A stretch of DNA of 64,000 nt from Leptasterias polaris (lineage: Eukaryota; Echinodermata; Asteroidea; Forcipulatida; Asteriidae). The stretch lies in contig JAZGTN010000068.1 in NCBI GenBank assembly GCA_037783415.1, positions 558,001 through 622,000 on the forward strand, given 5' to 3'. This document shows, in pieces, positions 1-10,700 of the stretch (the first letter of the stretch is position 1; the number at the start of each line of letters is the position of its first letter). The translations under genes were made by a program, and so were the position numbers. The notes beneath the pieces were generated by a model. The model saw only the letters and a list, made by a program, of their open reading frames with translations. It did no database searches and had not been told where the DNA came from.

Positions 1-141
1 GTAAGTTTTCAAGAGTGTTTTGGCTAGGTCCCCGGTGACGACGAAGGAAATTGGCGGCAGGGCCTACTTTGATTGGGTAGAATCAGATAATCTTAATCTA
101 TATCGGTTGGACTATACTAGGCCATGCTTAATTATAGGGTT

Positions 142-419
142 CACCACATGGGGGACAAGATAAAAATGTTTAGTAGTGTTCAACACATCAGTTTCTGGAG
201 GAGTTTGAGTTGTCTTTTATTAGAAACGGTTACCCATAACGTTTCCTCTCGTGATTTTGTTAATTAAATCGGTCACGGATAGGCCAGGCTGATGTAGCGT
301 TCACACGCCACTTTGAGCGAAAATAGAGAAAGCTTTCATTGATTCAAATTTTCCCACCACACGGGGGAAAAAAAACGAAAAATATTCAGTAGTGTTCAAC
401 ATCAGTTTCTGGAGGAGTT
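142..419. repeat. Imperfect ~64-bp direct repeat
   Basis: Two similar segments, 142-205 and 355-419, both run from a CACCACAYGGGGG start to a shared TTTCTGGAGGAGTT end, with small indels between. No coding sequence is recognisable in 1-600. Confidence 0.6.
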
Positions 420-604
420 AATGGTAATAATTCATTCCAGTCAGTTCTCATGGAAAAAATTAGAGATGAATTGTGTCGATAAAAGACGGTGCCTTTTGGT
501 GCCATGTATATATTTTTGTTTTCCTTTAAGACAAATCTCATTGTCTATTACATCTCTACAACAAAGTTATCCAAAATAGAATTAAGAGAGGATGAACAAT
601 AACC

Positions 605-857
605 GAGAGAACGGGGTTCAGAAAAGGTTTCTCGTATAAAAACACTGACCATATAATATAATCTCTCAACTAACTCTTGGACCTCACTGTTAATTAATAT
701 GATTTATTGACTAAAAAGGCTTTTGAGTCAGTTGAGCACAAAATATCTATTTCAAGATCTAAGAATAGAAATAGCCCCAGTGAAGGATAGGCAACTGAAT
801 ACAATTGACAAAGACGTGACGCGGAGCTAGCTATAAACATCAAAGGGGCATATGAAT
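605..857 (+). pseudogene. Decayed LINE reverse transcriptase fragment (RTE-like?)
   Basis: Conceptual translation in shifting frames gives short reverse-transcriptase-like islands: ERTGFRKG near 605, KKAFESVEHKI near 727-760 and DAELAINIKGAYEF near 815-857. Their order and spacing fit the fingers/palm start of a non-LTR reverse transcriptase, where the GFRKG and F..AFDSV-type motifs lie. Stops and frameshifts separate them, so no protein is made. The family guess (RTE-like rather than CR1-like) rests only on the wording of these motifs. Confidence 0.4.
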
Positions 858-919
858 TTGTGTAACACTGAAAAGTGAAAAGTCAATCTAGGATTTCTGA
901 CCAAATCGCTTTTAACTCT

Positions 920-2305
920 CAACCCTCATAAAGCACCAGGCCCAGATGGAATCTCACCCACAATCCTACGAGCTACTGCATCATTGCTCCCCAATTGTTG
1001 CGCTTGATGCATTCCTCACTTGCACAGGGTACTCTCCCCATGGACTGGAAACTTTCAAACATCACTCCTGTGTTCAAGTCCGCCAACCGAACTGATATTA
1101 CAAACTACCGTCCAATTGCCCTAACTTCTGTTGTGTGCAAGGTGATTGAGAAGGCTGTGGCTGAGGGTATCCATGATCATGTGTCCTCCTTTTGCCTTGG
1201 CAATGATAAACAACATGGTTTCTCAGCCCGAAAATCGTGTGTGACACAGCTAACTAATGCCATTCACGACTGGGCAAGCCACGCCCACCTAGAATTGACA
1301 TTGCTTGCCTAGACTTTTCTAAGGCATTTATGACATGATGCCTCATCACACAGTACTAGAGAAACTTGCCTGCAATTTCAACATACGAGGTCAACCTTGG
1401 ATCTGGTTGAAATCTTTTTTGACAGGGCGTCAGCAACGCGTTATGTATCGTGGCTCTTTGTCATCATGGTCACCAGTCACATCCGGCGTCCCCCAAGGAA
1501 GTGTGCTCGGCCCTTTGCTATTCAACCTGTTTATCACCGATATCTCTAATAACCTTTCTTCTAAGTGTCTGCTTTTTGCAGATGACACCCTCATTTACCA
1601 GCCAATTCTTTCACCCCGAGATGAACTCAACTTTCAATCGGACCTTGATGCTCTTGCCAATTGGAGCATATCAAATGGAATGAAACTCAACCAGGGCAAG
1701 TCCAAGATAATGCACATGACACGTACAAAGAAAACAATAGTCCTCCCACTCTACACTCTCCAAGGAATACCCATCACAGTTGCCCCTACCTTCAAGTATC
1801 TTGGAGTAACTGTGAACAATAAGCTAACATGGAATGACCACGTCGATGCTGTTGTGTCTAAAGCAAACAAAACTTTGGGCTTCATTTGGCATATTGCAGG
1901 TGGATCATCGTCCAAAGCTCTCTTATCACTCTACCGAACCCTAGTCTTGCCTGTGCTTGAGTACGGGTTACCTGCCTGGTGCCCGTACACAACCTTGTTG
2001 TCCGCCAACTTAAACTCGAGCGAGTTCAAAGACGAGCCACTAGGATGATCTTAAAGCAACATAGAGGAGCCATGACCTATGAGGACAGACTCCATACTCT
2101 GAACTGGTTAAGCCTTGAAACAAGACGACACAAACTCACTGTTCAATTTACTATTAAATGTTTGTTTGGCCTCATCGATTGTCTTAGTATAACATCCCAT
2201 ACAGTAGTTAATACCCGTCACCTGGACACAGTTTCCTTTATTCACCATTACGCCAGAACCCTAAGTCTAAGGAATTCCCCTGTTCATGCTTTTCCACGTA
2301 TGTGA
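920..2305 (+). pseudogene. Non-LTR retrotransposon reverse transcriptase, frameshifted
   Basis: This is the RT of a CR1/Jockey-group LINE, which would copy its own RNA at a nicked target. In order it shows HKAPGPDGIS (about 928), a NYRPIALTSVVCKVIEKAV block (about 1110-1160), GVPQGSVLGPLLF (about 1485), the catalytic FADDT (about 1576) and a C-terminal LERVQRRATRMI block (about 2010-2045). At least three frame changes break it: near 990, near 1310-1330 and near 2010-2040. The endonuclease is missing, so the copy is 5' truncated, the usual outcome of incomplete LINE integration. It is dead on arrival or long decayed. Confidence 0.85.
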
Positions 2306-3648
2306 AGTAATCTCCCAACCCACTTAAGGACTCTTTGATACTCGATTCATTTCAGTGTTTTAATCGTAAATTATGTGCTCATTTTCTTGATGGTTAAATG
2401 CCTGTAATGTTTTTTCTATTATAGTTGTTTTTGATCTAAATTGTGTTTTGAATATTGGTTGAGTGAGGAGGTTTGGCTGAGTTGGGAGTCGGGCCCGGGA
2501 CCTCTGGATTCCTGTTCCAGCGCTGGAACGGAAGTCCAGGGATCTCGGGTTCGGGTCCTGGTTCGGTCGGGTTTATTAACTAATATTTATTTCAAACTTT
2601 ACCAGTCAGTTTTCTTTCCTTCATGTATCATTATTAAAATTGTATAGGGTTCTCTATTTTGTTTGTTTGCTTGTTGCATGCAAAATTGTCTGATTTTTGA
2701 AACGTTTGTTACATTATTACATTATCTCATGTGTTTGAGTATGTGCTGAGGTTTATCTTTGATTGTTTGTGTGTCTGTGTTACCTGTCTGTCTATTAATT
2801 TGGTTGTTTGTTTTCTGCTACATTTAATCGTTTGTTGGTAATTTTTGATATTTATTTGTTCATTAATCATTATGGGTTGTCTGAATGTTTGTCGTTTTAT
2901 GTTGCTTGTTAAAATGGTTATTTGTGTTACGTTTGTATTAGACTGTTCATATTATTGTAAATTTGCTTGTTTACTCGCATGTGTACGGTATCTGTTATGG
3001 TTTTTCTGTATGGGTATGTCTGATTGTTCTTGTCTTTGTTTTGATGCATTTTTTTCAGCTCGTTTGTATGTTGCAGTGCTTACTTGTTTATCACATTGTG
3101 TTTCTTTATGATTTATTTAATTTTATTTATGCTACTTTATTTTTCATTTAAATTCATTGACTTATTGAGCAGATATTTATTAATTTATTTACTTATTTAA
3201 TTATTATTCATATAGGCTATATTACCCTCAATTATAGCATTTTTAATTTCCAGATTTACTTTCTCATATTACATGTATATATATATTTATTTTGTTTGTA
3301 AAATTATTTCTTGTTACCAACCTATGATTGGATGAACAGGCTTTTGAGTCACAGTGTTTTCACTTTTGTTCTTCCTGGCCATCTTAGATTGGATTGTCTT
3401 TACTCTGCTTGTTGTACTCCCTCCCACTTCCCCACTTCCCCAATCCGCTCCCCTTCTATACATTTCTCATCCCCACCCATACATGTATCTCATTCATACC
3501 TACTGTACCTCTATTACATCTATTCTTTTTGATTGGTATTTACAATTAATCTTTCATCTTGACTGTCCTTGATGTATGACATTTCTTACTTTGTATGTAC
3601 ATGTTTGTATTTAAGAATGTTTTGGCCGAATAAATAATAATAATAACA
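2306..3648 (+). mobile_element. LINE 3' untranslated region with AATAATA tail
   Basis: T-rich sequence follows the RT without a convincing ORF. It ends at GAATAAATAATAATAATAA (about 3628-3646), a microsatellite tail of the kind that closes CR1/L2-group LINEs in place of poly(A). The open frames here are short and T-rich, and I do not regard them as genes. Confidence 0.6.
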
Positions 3649-3896
3649 CTGCTAGCGCGCGTGCTCCCGGTTGCTGTGTGTGGCTCTCTCTGGCTACAAC
3701 ATGGGAATTTCCATTATGTAAAATAGGGGTGTTTTTTAAACGGGGCGCACCAAAACTTGGCATGGATAATGTGTCTGCAAGCGCTTAGCAATGATTGTCA
3801 TTGTATCGTTCAACATGGCGTTCTTCCTTAAATTTGTCGAGTTCAGGCAGATGTACACATACTGACTTAAAAAGCTTAAAGTAGACAAATAATTCA

Positions 3897-4879
3897 TTAA
3901 AGTCACCTGGAAATAGATTATTAATTTTTTTTTAATATAAGAGTATATGCATATTAACAATAAAACAATTTTTTGAGTAATTGTTTGTCAGTATTTATAT
4001 GTTTAAAAAATAGATAAAGTTGTTTGGGGGCGACTCCGCCCATCCCTTTTTGTGACGTCAATCGAGGAAGACTTCGCCTCGATTGAACATCGACCCCACT
4101 CGAACTTGCCTACATTTACGTTGTATATACACGTGCAAGTAGTGAGATTGTACGTTTCGTTTGGTTATCCAAAAGTAGGTTTTTTTCTTGCATTTTTCCA
4201 GCGAAAATTGCTGCTGGATGCAGCAAAACGACTAAAGTTGGGGTCAGCCAGCATTTTTTTCCTGCAGATCCCAAATATAGGCAGTTACGGGCATCGAAAG
4301 TTAGGCTAACGAGGGCAAAGTGGTTCGGTCCGACGTCGTTTTCAGCGCTATGCAGCGAACACTTGGATAGCCCGGGGATTTTTTCGTTGGTAGTAGTGTG
4401 CAAGGGAAGTTGCAGTGAAGCTTAGGTTACCAGCGAAATGTTTCTGGTGGAAAAACAATACCTCGTATTATCCGTGTTCTCGTTATGACCATGGTCGTAT
4501 CTTCCGTTTTTAAGACATAGAAATGCGCATGGGACAGTTCGGGACCGGTGAAAAACCTCGTATAAAACTGGCGTCTCGTATTAGTCGACTGTACACTGTC
4601 CTAGGATTGCATTGGGTGGTGACGTCCGAATACGAAAACGCATCATACTGATCAGGTACCCAGACGTAATGTACGGGGCCAGACTACACATTTTCTCCTG
4701 CCTCGATTGACGTCACGAACAGCGCCATGTAAAGGGGGCCTATTTTTTAATTTGTAATTAAAAGAAAAATATAATTTTTTAACCTTAGTAAATTGTTTAT
4801 TCACATTCCACTCATAAAAATGTATATATTAATGACAAAAGCTTTATTTTGAAAAAATACCACTGCCGGGTGCCTTTAA
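3897..4879 (+). mobile_element. THAP-bearing TTAA-ended repeat, copy A
   Basis: A 983-bp unit begins TTAAAGTCACCTGG and ends in GGTGCCTTTAA, so its ends are short inverted repeats bounded by TTAA. A copy about 98% identical by eye lies at 62903-63878 in the same orientation. TTAA boundaries resemble piggyBac-type target sites, but no transposase is present. It looks like a non-autonomous DNA element carrying a piece of THAP-domain coding sequence. Confidence 0.65.
4204..4425 (+). pseudogene. THAP-like zinc-finger segment in copy A
   Basis: An open frame reads AAGCSKTT near its start, then HFFPADPKYRQLR, then VRLTRAKWFGPTS and LCSEHLDSPGIF, and stops at TAG 4423-4425. This matches THAP (C2-CH) zinc fingers: the GCS element, the F-P-x-D-P segment, the central AKW tryptophan and the closing C-x2-H pair. 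The first Cys expected about three residues before AAGC is absent (the codons read K-I), so metal binding is doubtful. THAP domains bind DNA in P-element-type transposases and in host regulators. No transposase catalytic region follows. Confidence 0.55.
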
Positions 4880-4947
4880 CATTTCGAAACTAATTTATTC
4901 TTTCAATTGTACAATTCAATATTGCAAAACATATAACAAAACATATA

Positions 4948-5232
4948 TCACTCACTGGATTTGTGTTTTATTGGTTTGTCTATTAGTATCATGTCTGATG
5001 ATTTGCGCCACTCATCATAATCTTTTGACCAACCATCATATTAATGGACAAGAACCTCTTCCATGCCTTCATTTATATTGTGCTTTGGTAAACAATCTGC
5101 AATGTCTGCAGTTTTGATACTGGCCAGTATCTTTTTTGTACTACTCTTTTAAGTGTTGGCGTAACCTTCTTCAGTAGTATAACCATTCACTAGTAGACGA
5201 TAATCAACTGTGTGCTTCTTCCCGAGTGTCAT
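4948..5232 (-). pseudogene. Broken chromo-barrel / Tudor-knot-like coding fragment
   Basis: Read on the minus strand, an ATG at 5232 opens a frame with KKHTVDYRLLVNGYTTEE. A frame break near 5160 is followed by KILASIKTADIADCLPKHN, GMEEVLVH, an in-frame TAA, and then YDGWSKDYDEWRKSSDMI, ending at TGA near 4948. The VH-YDGW...YDEW pattern is typical of chromo-barrel (Tudor-knot) folds as in MRG15, MSL3 and ARID4 proteins. The stop inside the motif and the shift upstream make it a relic, possibly of a transposon or a retrocopied gene. I cannot name the parent. Confidence 0.4.
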
Positions 5233-5475
5233 GCCCTGACATTAGCCTCATCGTGCAAGGTATTCAATAAAATAAAAGTATGTATGACATAACCTTCACT
5301 GATAAAAGAACAATAACAATTAATAACAATAAATATTTATAGAAAGATCAAAAATGTTGTCAAGATTCTGTTTTTACAGTCAAAACTTGTTTTATAAAAC
5401 AGGCAGAGTGATTATAAGTGGGCTCCAATAAACAACTAGAGAGCAGGATTGGAAGGATGATTATCGTTGGACTAT

Positions 5476-6080
5476 TGTGGCAATCTCTCTCTCGACGGTA
5501 CACCCGGCTTGCCTTCGGTCGACTCAACGAGCGACAGTTGAATATAACCTTGGGGGCAGGTCCGTTTTGGGACCGATGACGGGGTTGACTCGGTTACATA
5601 ATTATTATACACACAAGAGTTGTAACTTTCACTTCCTTTATTCCCTACCATGCAGAACCTTCAAAATAGGATGACGCCTACATAGTAATGACTCCTAGTC
5701 AGGTGATTACACGTTAATACAACAGCTTTGATTGTTTATTGGTAAATAATTACTACTTGTGGAATTAACTGGCAAGAATAAACCTTCAGCACGCTTGAAA
5801 CTTACGGGCGGAGTATGAAATAATACACTTACGGGATGACTCTACAGCATGTAAAGACGTCAGGACGGACGGATACGTCGGCACGCTAAAACAACAGTGA
5901 CCACACCACACAAACAAGACCCAGTCGCCGTCACTGACACGTGCTTATATACCTCGTGCGGCCCGGACAGTGGACGTTCTACACGACCGCGTCTTCAACA
6001 GTGAAAGACGTCCGGTAACCGCTCAAGGAACTATCATGGGATATGATTTAAAGATAGAGGGCGCCCCAAATTTCGCTACA
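5476..6080 (-). repeat. LTR A, 3' LTR of element M
   Basis: 605 bp, TGTAGC...CCACA on the minus strand. It lacks about 75 bp present in LTRs B and C (just after TCCGTTTTGG near 5565) and has several private substitutions and indels, so it is the most diverged of the three. It keeps a TATATAAG box (minus strand, about 5944-5951) next to a CACGTG E-box. Confidence 0.9.
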
Positions 6081-6409
6081 TAGCCACGCTCCAAGATTGG
6101 TCAGTCCCTGACCTTTAATCTGACAACCTATAAAGGCGAAATACAACATACAAACTTTAATATAAAACTCTTTTATACAATCTTTAACTTTAGGCGTCAT
6201 CCTCAACTTTACATCAACTTTCTCTTACTTCACCTACACAGGCGTAACATGAACTTTAATTCAAACAATGAAAAACTTAGGTTAGAGCAACAAATAACCT
6301 TTTACTCAAAAAGAGCATTAAACACTTTGGAAAAACAATAAACTTTAAGTTAACGCGTACAACAGACTTCTAAGGCTCCGGCACTCTTCTTCGCCACGGC
6401 AGGTGCTTC

Positions 6410-7606
6410 CTAATACTCATTGGTCACCCCCATCAAAAAGTTAACATCAAAGGTGCGCTTTGTCTTGTCCTTGGTCAGTTTCATCCCATCCTTGTATACA
6501 CACCTGGAGGCGGTCTCTGTCACCTTGCTGATCCTCCCAAGCATAGCTCTCTCCAGTTGCTCCTGAGTTGGAGGTTGCCCGGCAGCTACCACTTCATCAT
6601 CTGAACCTCGAACCAGGCGACGAATGCGGCTTACCTCGGGTACTGCACCAGATTCCTTCGGTTTCTCTACCGGTATCGGCCGCAGGAACACCATCTCGTA
6701 GTCTCGCTTTATCTCACCGCAGATGGTCTTTCCTTCCTCACCATACAGGTAGGTTTCCCGTATCTCCCTTATGCGAACCGCCTGGCCAGGTAGGAGCTTC
6801 TCAGGGAGCATTGGTTGTGTCCAGGCCGGGATGGTCTTCTTTCCTGGTGAAGATTCGTTGTTCCCCTCAGACTCAACCGGACCCTTGTTCCTGTCCCACA
6901 GCATCTTCATCATGCCCAGTGCTTTCCCACTCACCACCTGTCTAGGTACCTTTTTCTCTACTGCAACTTCTGGTGCGTCCACAATCAGTGCGTCATTCGC
7001 AGGCAACTCCTCAGGCATCTCTTGCGTGCTGGGGGTCGGCCCAGTCACCACCTGTCTAGGTGCCTCCTTCCTAAAGGATGACAAATCCAATGGTAGATCA
7101 TCAGGCGCTCGGGATACTGTACAAGTTGCAGGTTTCTTGACCTTTTCTTTCTTGGCTCGATCACCCTCGGCAGCATTCAGCCCACGTTTCTTTGATTCTC
7201 TACTCTGTACATCATCCTTCCTCGGCTTCCTCGTGGATGACGCCTTCTTAGGTGGAGATTCTCTTCTCTTCCTGCTTCTCTCTGGGGACCTAGGTGACCT
7301 GGGTTGTTCTCTACGTGTACCACTATCACTGTGCCCTCTTTGGTCCCGCCCTCCATATGTTTCACCTTTAATGCGCTCAATCTCTCCCACTTTATCTGAG
7401 TGGCGTTCTCGGTAGTGTGCTCGAATATTATCCTTTCTGCCGTATCTGCTCGCACACCGAAGGCACCAGTAGCGAAGTTTTGGGCCATGTTCTCCCCTCA
7501 CATGGCGGTCCAGGCACTTTTTGAGCATCGGCATCTGGCATTTAGGACACTCCACCTTCTCTTCCTTGTGCTCCGTTCCAGCCTTTCTCTTTTCGTCTCT
7601 CCCCAT
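6410..7606 (-). CDS. Element M ORF3: two-finger C2H2 protein with RS/basic region and PLDLS motif
   Basis: This intact ORF lies downstream of integrase, where other Gypsy elements may carry env. From ATG 7606 it is 398 residues; the frame opens 12 residues earlier at 7642. Numbering from 7642, it has C2H2 finger 1 (C32, C35, H47, H52; C-X2-C-X11-H-X4-H) and finger 2 (C60, C63, H76, H81; C-X2-C-X12-H-X4-H). A basic SR/RS-like stretch (about 110-170) and PLDLS at 184-188 follow; PxDLS is the CtBP corepressor-binding consensus. The C-terminal half is conserved with copy P but matches nothing I know. There is no signal peptide or membrane span, so it is not an envelope protein. Function is unknown; binding of nucleic acid and a nuclear location are inferred. 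Confidence 0.8.
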   Translation of the reverse strand: MGRDEKRKAGTEHKEEKVECPKCQMPMLKKCLDRHVRGEHGPKLRYWCLRCASRYGRKDNIRAHYRERHSDKVGEIERIKGETYGGRDQRGHSDSGTRREQPRSPRSPERSRKRRESPPKKASSTRKPRKDDVQSRESKKRGLNAAEGDRAKKEKVKKPATCTVSRAPDDLPLDLSSFRKEAPRQVVTGPTPSTQEMPEELPANDALIVDAPEVAVEKKVPRQVVSGKALGMMKMLWDRNKGPVESEGNNESSPGKKTIPAWTQPMLPEKLLPGQAVRIREIRETYLYGEEGKTICGEIKRDYEMVFLRPIPVEKPKESGAVPEVSRIRRLVRGSDDEVVAAGQPPTQEQLERAMLGRISKVTETASRCVYKDGMKLTKDKTKRTFDVNFLMGVTNEY

Positions 7607-7614
7607 TTCTCTGC

Positions 7615-7616
7615 CT
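7615..7616 (-). promoter_or_regulatory. Putative 3' splice acceptor before ORF3 (M)
   Basis: The minus strand reads TTGTATCTCTCCAG|GCAG nine bases before ATG 7606, a pyrimidine tract and CAG typical of an acceptor. The same is seen in P (18463-18464). ORF3 may therefore be made from a spliced subgenomic RNA. No donor was identified with confidence. Confidence 0.4.
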
Positions 7617-7743
7617 GGAGAGATACAACACAAAATAGACACGAGTTACTTCACTGCTACTTTTACTCGCTACTCCTACTGCTATATACTCCTATGTCTA
7701 TACTGGTTGGTGGGCCTAACTACCGCCTTCTTATGACTATCCC

Positions 7744-10700
7744 CTACTGCAGGAACCACTGCGGCTTTCTCCGCTGTCTTCCTGGGTTTCGTCGTGGTGA
7801 GTGCGACGTCTGCACATCGCCATGCTGTCCTGCAACTTCTGGCAAATCTTTTGTTGCCGACGACTCCTGTTTAGGAGCAGGTCTCTCCATTTCGTTCAGG
7901 GTTGTTACATCTTCCTGTCGTGTGGAGGCAGTCGACTGAGATAGTGTAACTTCTCCAACGCCTACACTGGGAGTTCTAACGTTTCTTTCCTCCTCTTCAG
8001 ACCTCACTTCACTCATAGGCAGAACCGTCTCAAGTTCAGGTTCTTCGGATTCAGGTTCTTCAGGGACAATCCATGATTCTAAGGCCTCGCCCTCGTAGGG
8101 TTTCAGACGATCGTAATGGATCACTTTCATCCGGCCCCGTGGCTTACTCTGGATTCGGAATACTACTTCGGACAATTTGTCTACAATTAGCTACGGTCCC
8201 TCCCATTTACGCTGTAGCTTCGGTGACAGGCCTTTAGTTTTCGCTGGATTATGCAGCCAGACGAACTGCCCCCTAGAAAGTTTTCCCTCAACTACACGCC
8301 TGTCGTAGTTCCTCTTCTGGCGCCTAGCGCTTTGTTTGAGACAATCTCTTGCTCGATCGTGGGCGGACTGGATGTTCTCCCTTAGCCTCAACGCATAGTC
8401 AGTTGTGATTCCTTCATTCTCCTCCGTAGGTAGTTCAGTTGTCAAATCAATTGGCAGCTTAACCTCGCGGCCTAGCATCAGCATATTGGGTGATTCACCT
8501 GTGGACTCTTGAGGCGTTGATCGGTAGGCGAAAGTTGCAAAAGGGAGCTTTGTATCCCAATCATGTTGGCGCCTATGTGGCTCTATCATCAAGGAGATCA
8601 TGGTCAACAAGGTCCGATTAAATCGCTCTATCATTCCATCGGACTTGGGATTGTAAGGTGTTGTGCGTGTCTTTTCAATCCCAAGGATGCTGCACATCTG
8701 GGTAAAAAGCTCGGACTCGAAGTTCCTCCCCTGGTCAGAATGCAACCTTTGAGGAACCCCGAATCGGCACACAAACTCTTCTACTAACTTCCTGGCCACT
8801 GTCACGGCCTTCTCGTCTGTTACCGGGTAAGCTTCCACCCATTTGCTAAAGTAGTCCCCCACAACGAGGATATACCGATTACCTCCTTCTGTCTCTGGAA
8901 GTGGCCCGACTATGTCCAGGGCAATCCTCTCCATCGGTGCACCTACTATTACTTGCTGCAGAGGTGCCCTTCGTTTCCTTGCAGGAGACTTTTTACTGGC
9001 ACAGACATTACACTGCCTAACTGCGGACCGTACATCAGCTCCCATGCCTACCCAATAAAATCTTTGACGAACCCTCGCCAAAGTCTTCTTTATCCCGAGG
9101 TCTCCACTGGACTTTCCTTCATGTAGTTCCAAAACTAACTCCTTGCGGTAGGCGCTCGGTAGAACCACCTTCCATCTAACTTGACGACCATCGTCAGATT
9201 CCCAACGCCTAGATAGGACTCCATCTCTGACCTCTAGTTGGTCCCACAACAGCCAGTATGCTTTCCTTGCATAAGAACAGGAGGAGAGAGTGTCCCAAGC
9301 TGGCTTTATCCCTGACTGCTCTTTGGCCTCCAGCCACTTGATAGGGTTATCTATTTTCTGCGCATCTCTCCACTTATCACTGGTAATGGTAGGTTCCATA
9401 GTAACGACTCTTACTCCTAATTCTCCTAAGGCAACTTGGCTGCCATCTGTATATTCACTTGGCTCCTTCTTAGGCTCAGGTACCTGATCTGTCCTCCCAC
9501 ACTGGGTGCACGGCTTTCGTGATAACCCGTCCGCGTTTCCATGTGAACGGCCGGCACGATGTGTAATTGTGAAGTCATATTCACTAATCACCTGTAGCCA
9601 CCTGGCCATTTGCCCGTCAGGTTCTCGGAAATTGGTAAGCCATCTAAGGGCACCGTGGTCCGTTCTTATGGTGATCTTCCGCCCATGTAGGTACTGCCTA
9701 AACCTTTTTAGGAATACGACCACTGCTAGAAGCTCTCGCCGGGTCACGCAGTAATTACGCTCCGATTTACTCAAAGCCCTACTAGCATAGGCGACCACCC
9801 TTTCCTGTCCTTCCAATACTTGGGAGAGCACGGCACCTATGCCAACACCACTCGCATCGGTGTCGAGTATAAAATCTCCACTTGGGTCTGGATAAGCCAG
9901 AATAGGCGCTTCTTGTAGGCACATCTTCAGTTCTTGAAATGATTTCTCTGTCTCCTCGTTCCATATAAAATCCCTAGCCTTCTCAGTCAGGCGATGTAAA
10001 GGGCGGGCCACATCTGCAAAACCTCTGATGAAACGTCTATAGTACGACGCTAGGCCTAGGAAGCTTTGGACTTCCTTTACGGTTTTAGGCGCAGGCCAGT
10101 CCCTCACTGCACTAATCTTTGCAGGATCCGTTGTTATCCCATCGCCAGACACTATATGCCCCAAATACAGGACACTCTTCTTAAACAGCTCGCACTTCTT
10201 TGGCTTTAGCTTCAGCCCTGCTCCTCTAAGGCGCTGAAACACCGTCTCCAGGCGGGTGAGTTCTTCCTCTATCGATTTAGCAAAGACAATTACATCATCG
10301 AGATATACGAGTAGCGTTTCCCAATGAAGTCCAGCGAGAACTCTCTCCATCAACCTCTCGAATGTTGAAGGGGCGTTGCAGAGCCCGAAAGGCATTACAC
10401 GCCATGAAAATAGCCCTCCACGCACCACGAAAGCTGATTTTTTCTTCGCTTCTTCGTCCAGCTCCACCTGCCAATAGCCCGATGCCAGGTCCAAAGTGGA
10501 AAACCACTTCGAACCTGACAAGGTGTCTAGCGAATCGTCTATTCTCGGGATTGGGTAGGCGTCCTTGATGGTCACACTGTTAAGGCGGCGGTAGTCGACG
10601 CAGAACCTTTTGGTTCCGTCTTTCTTTTTCACAAGGACTACATTAGACGCCTAGGGGCTGTCTGAATACTCAATGATGCCGCCTTGAAGCATCGTCTGTA

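Noticed and set aside
7177..7488. 103-residue overlapping minus-strand ORF inside ORF3
   Set aside because: Alternate frame of ORF3; its presence in both copies follows from the conservation of ORF3 itself.
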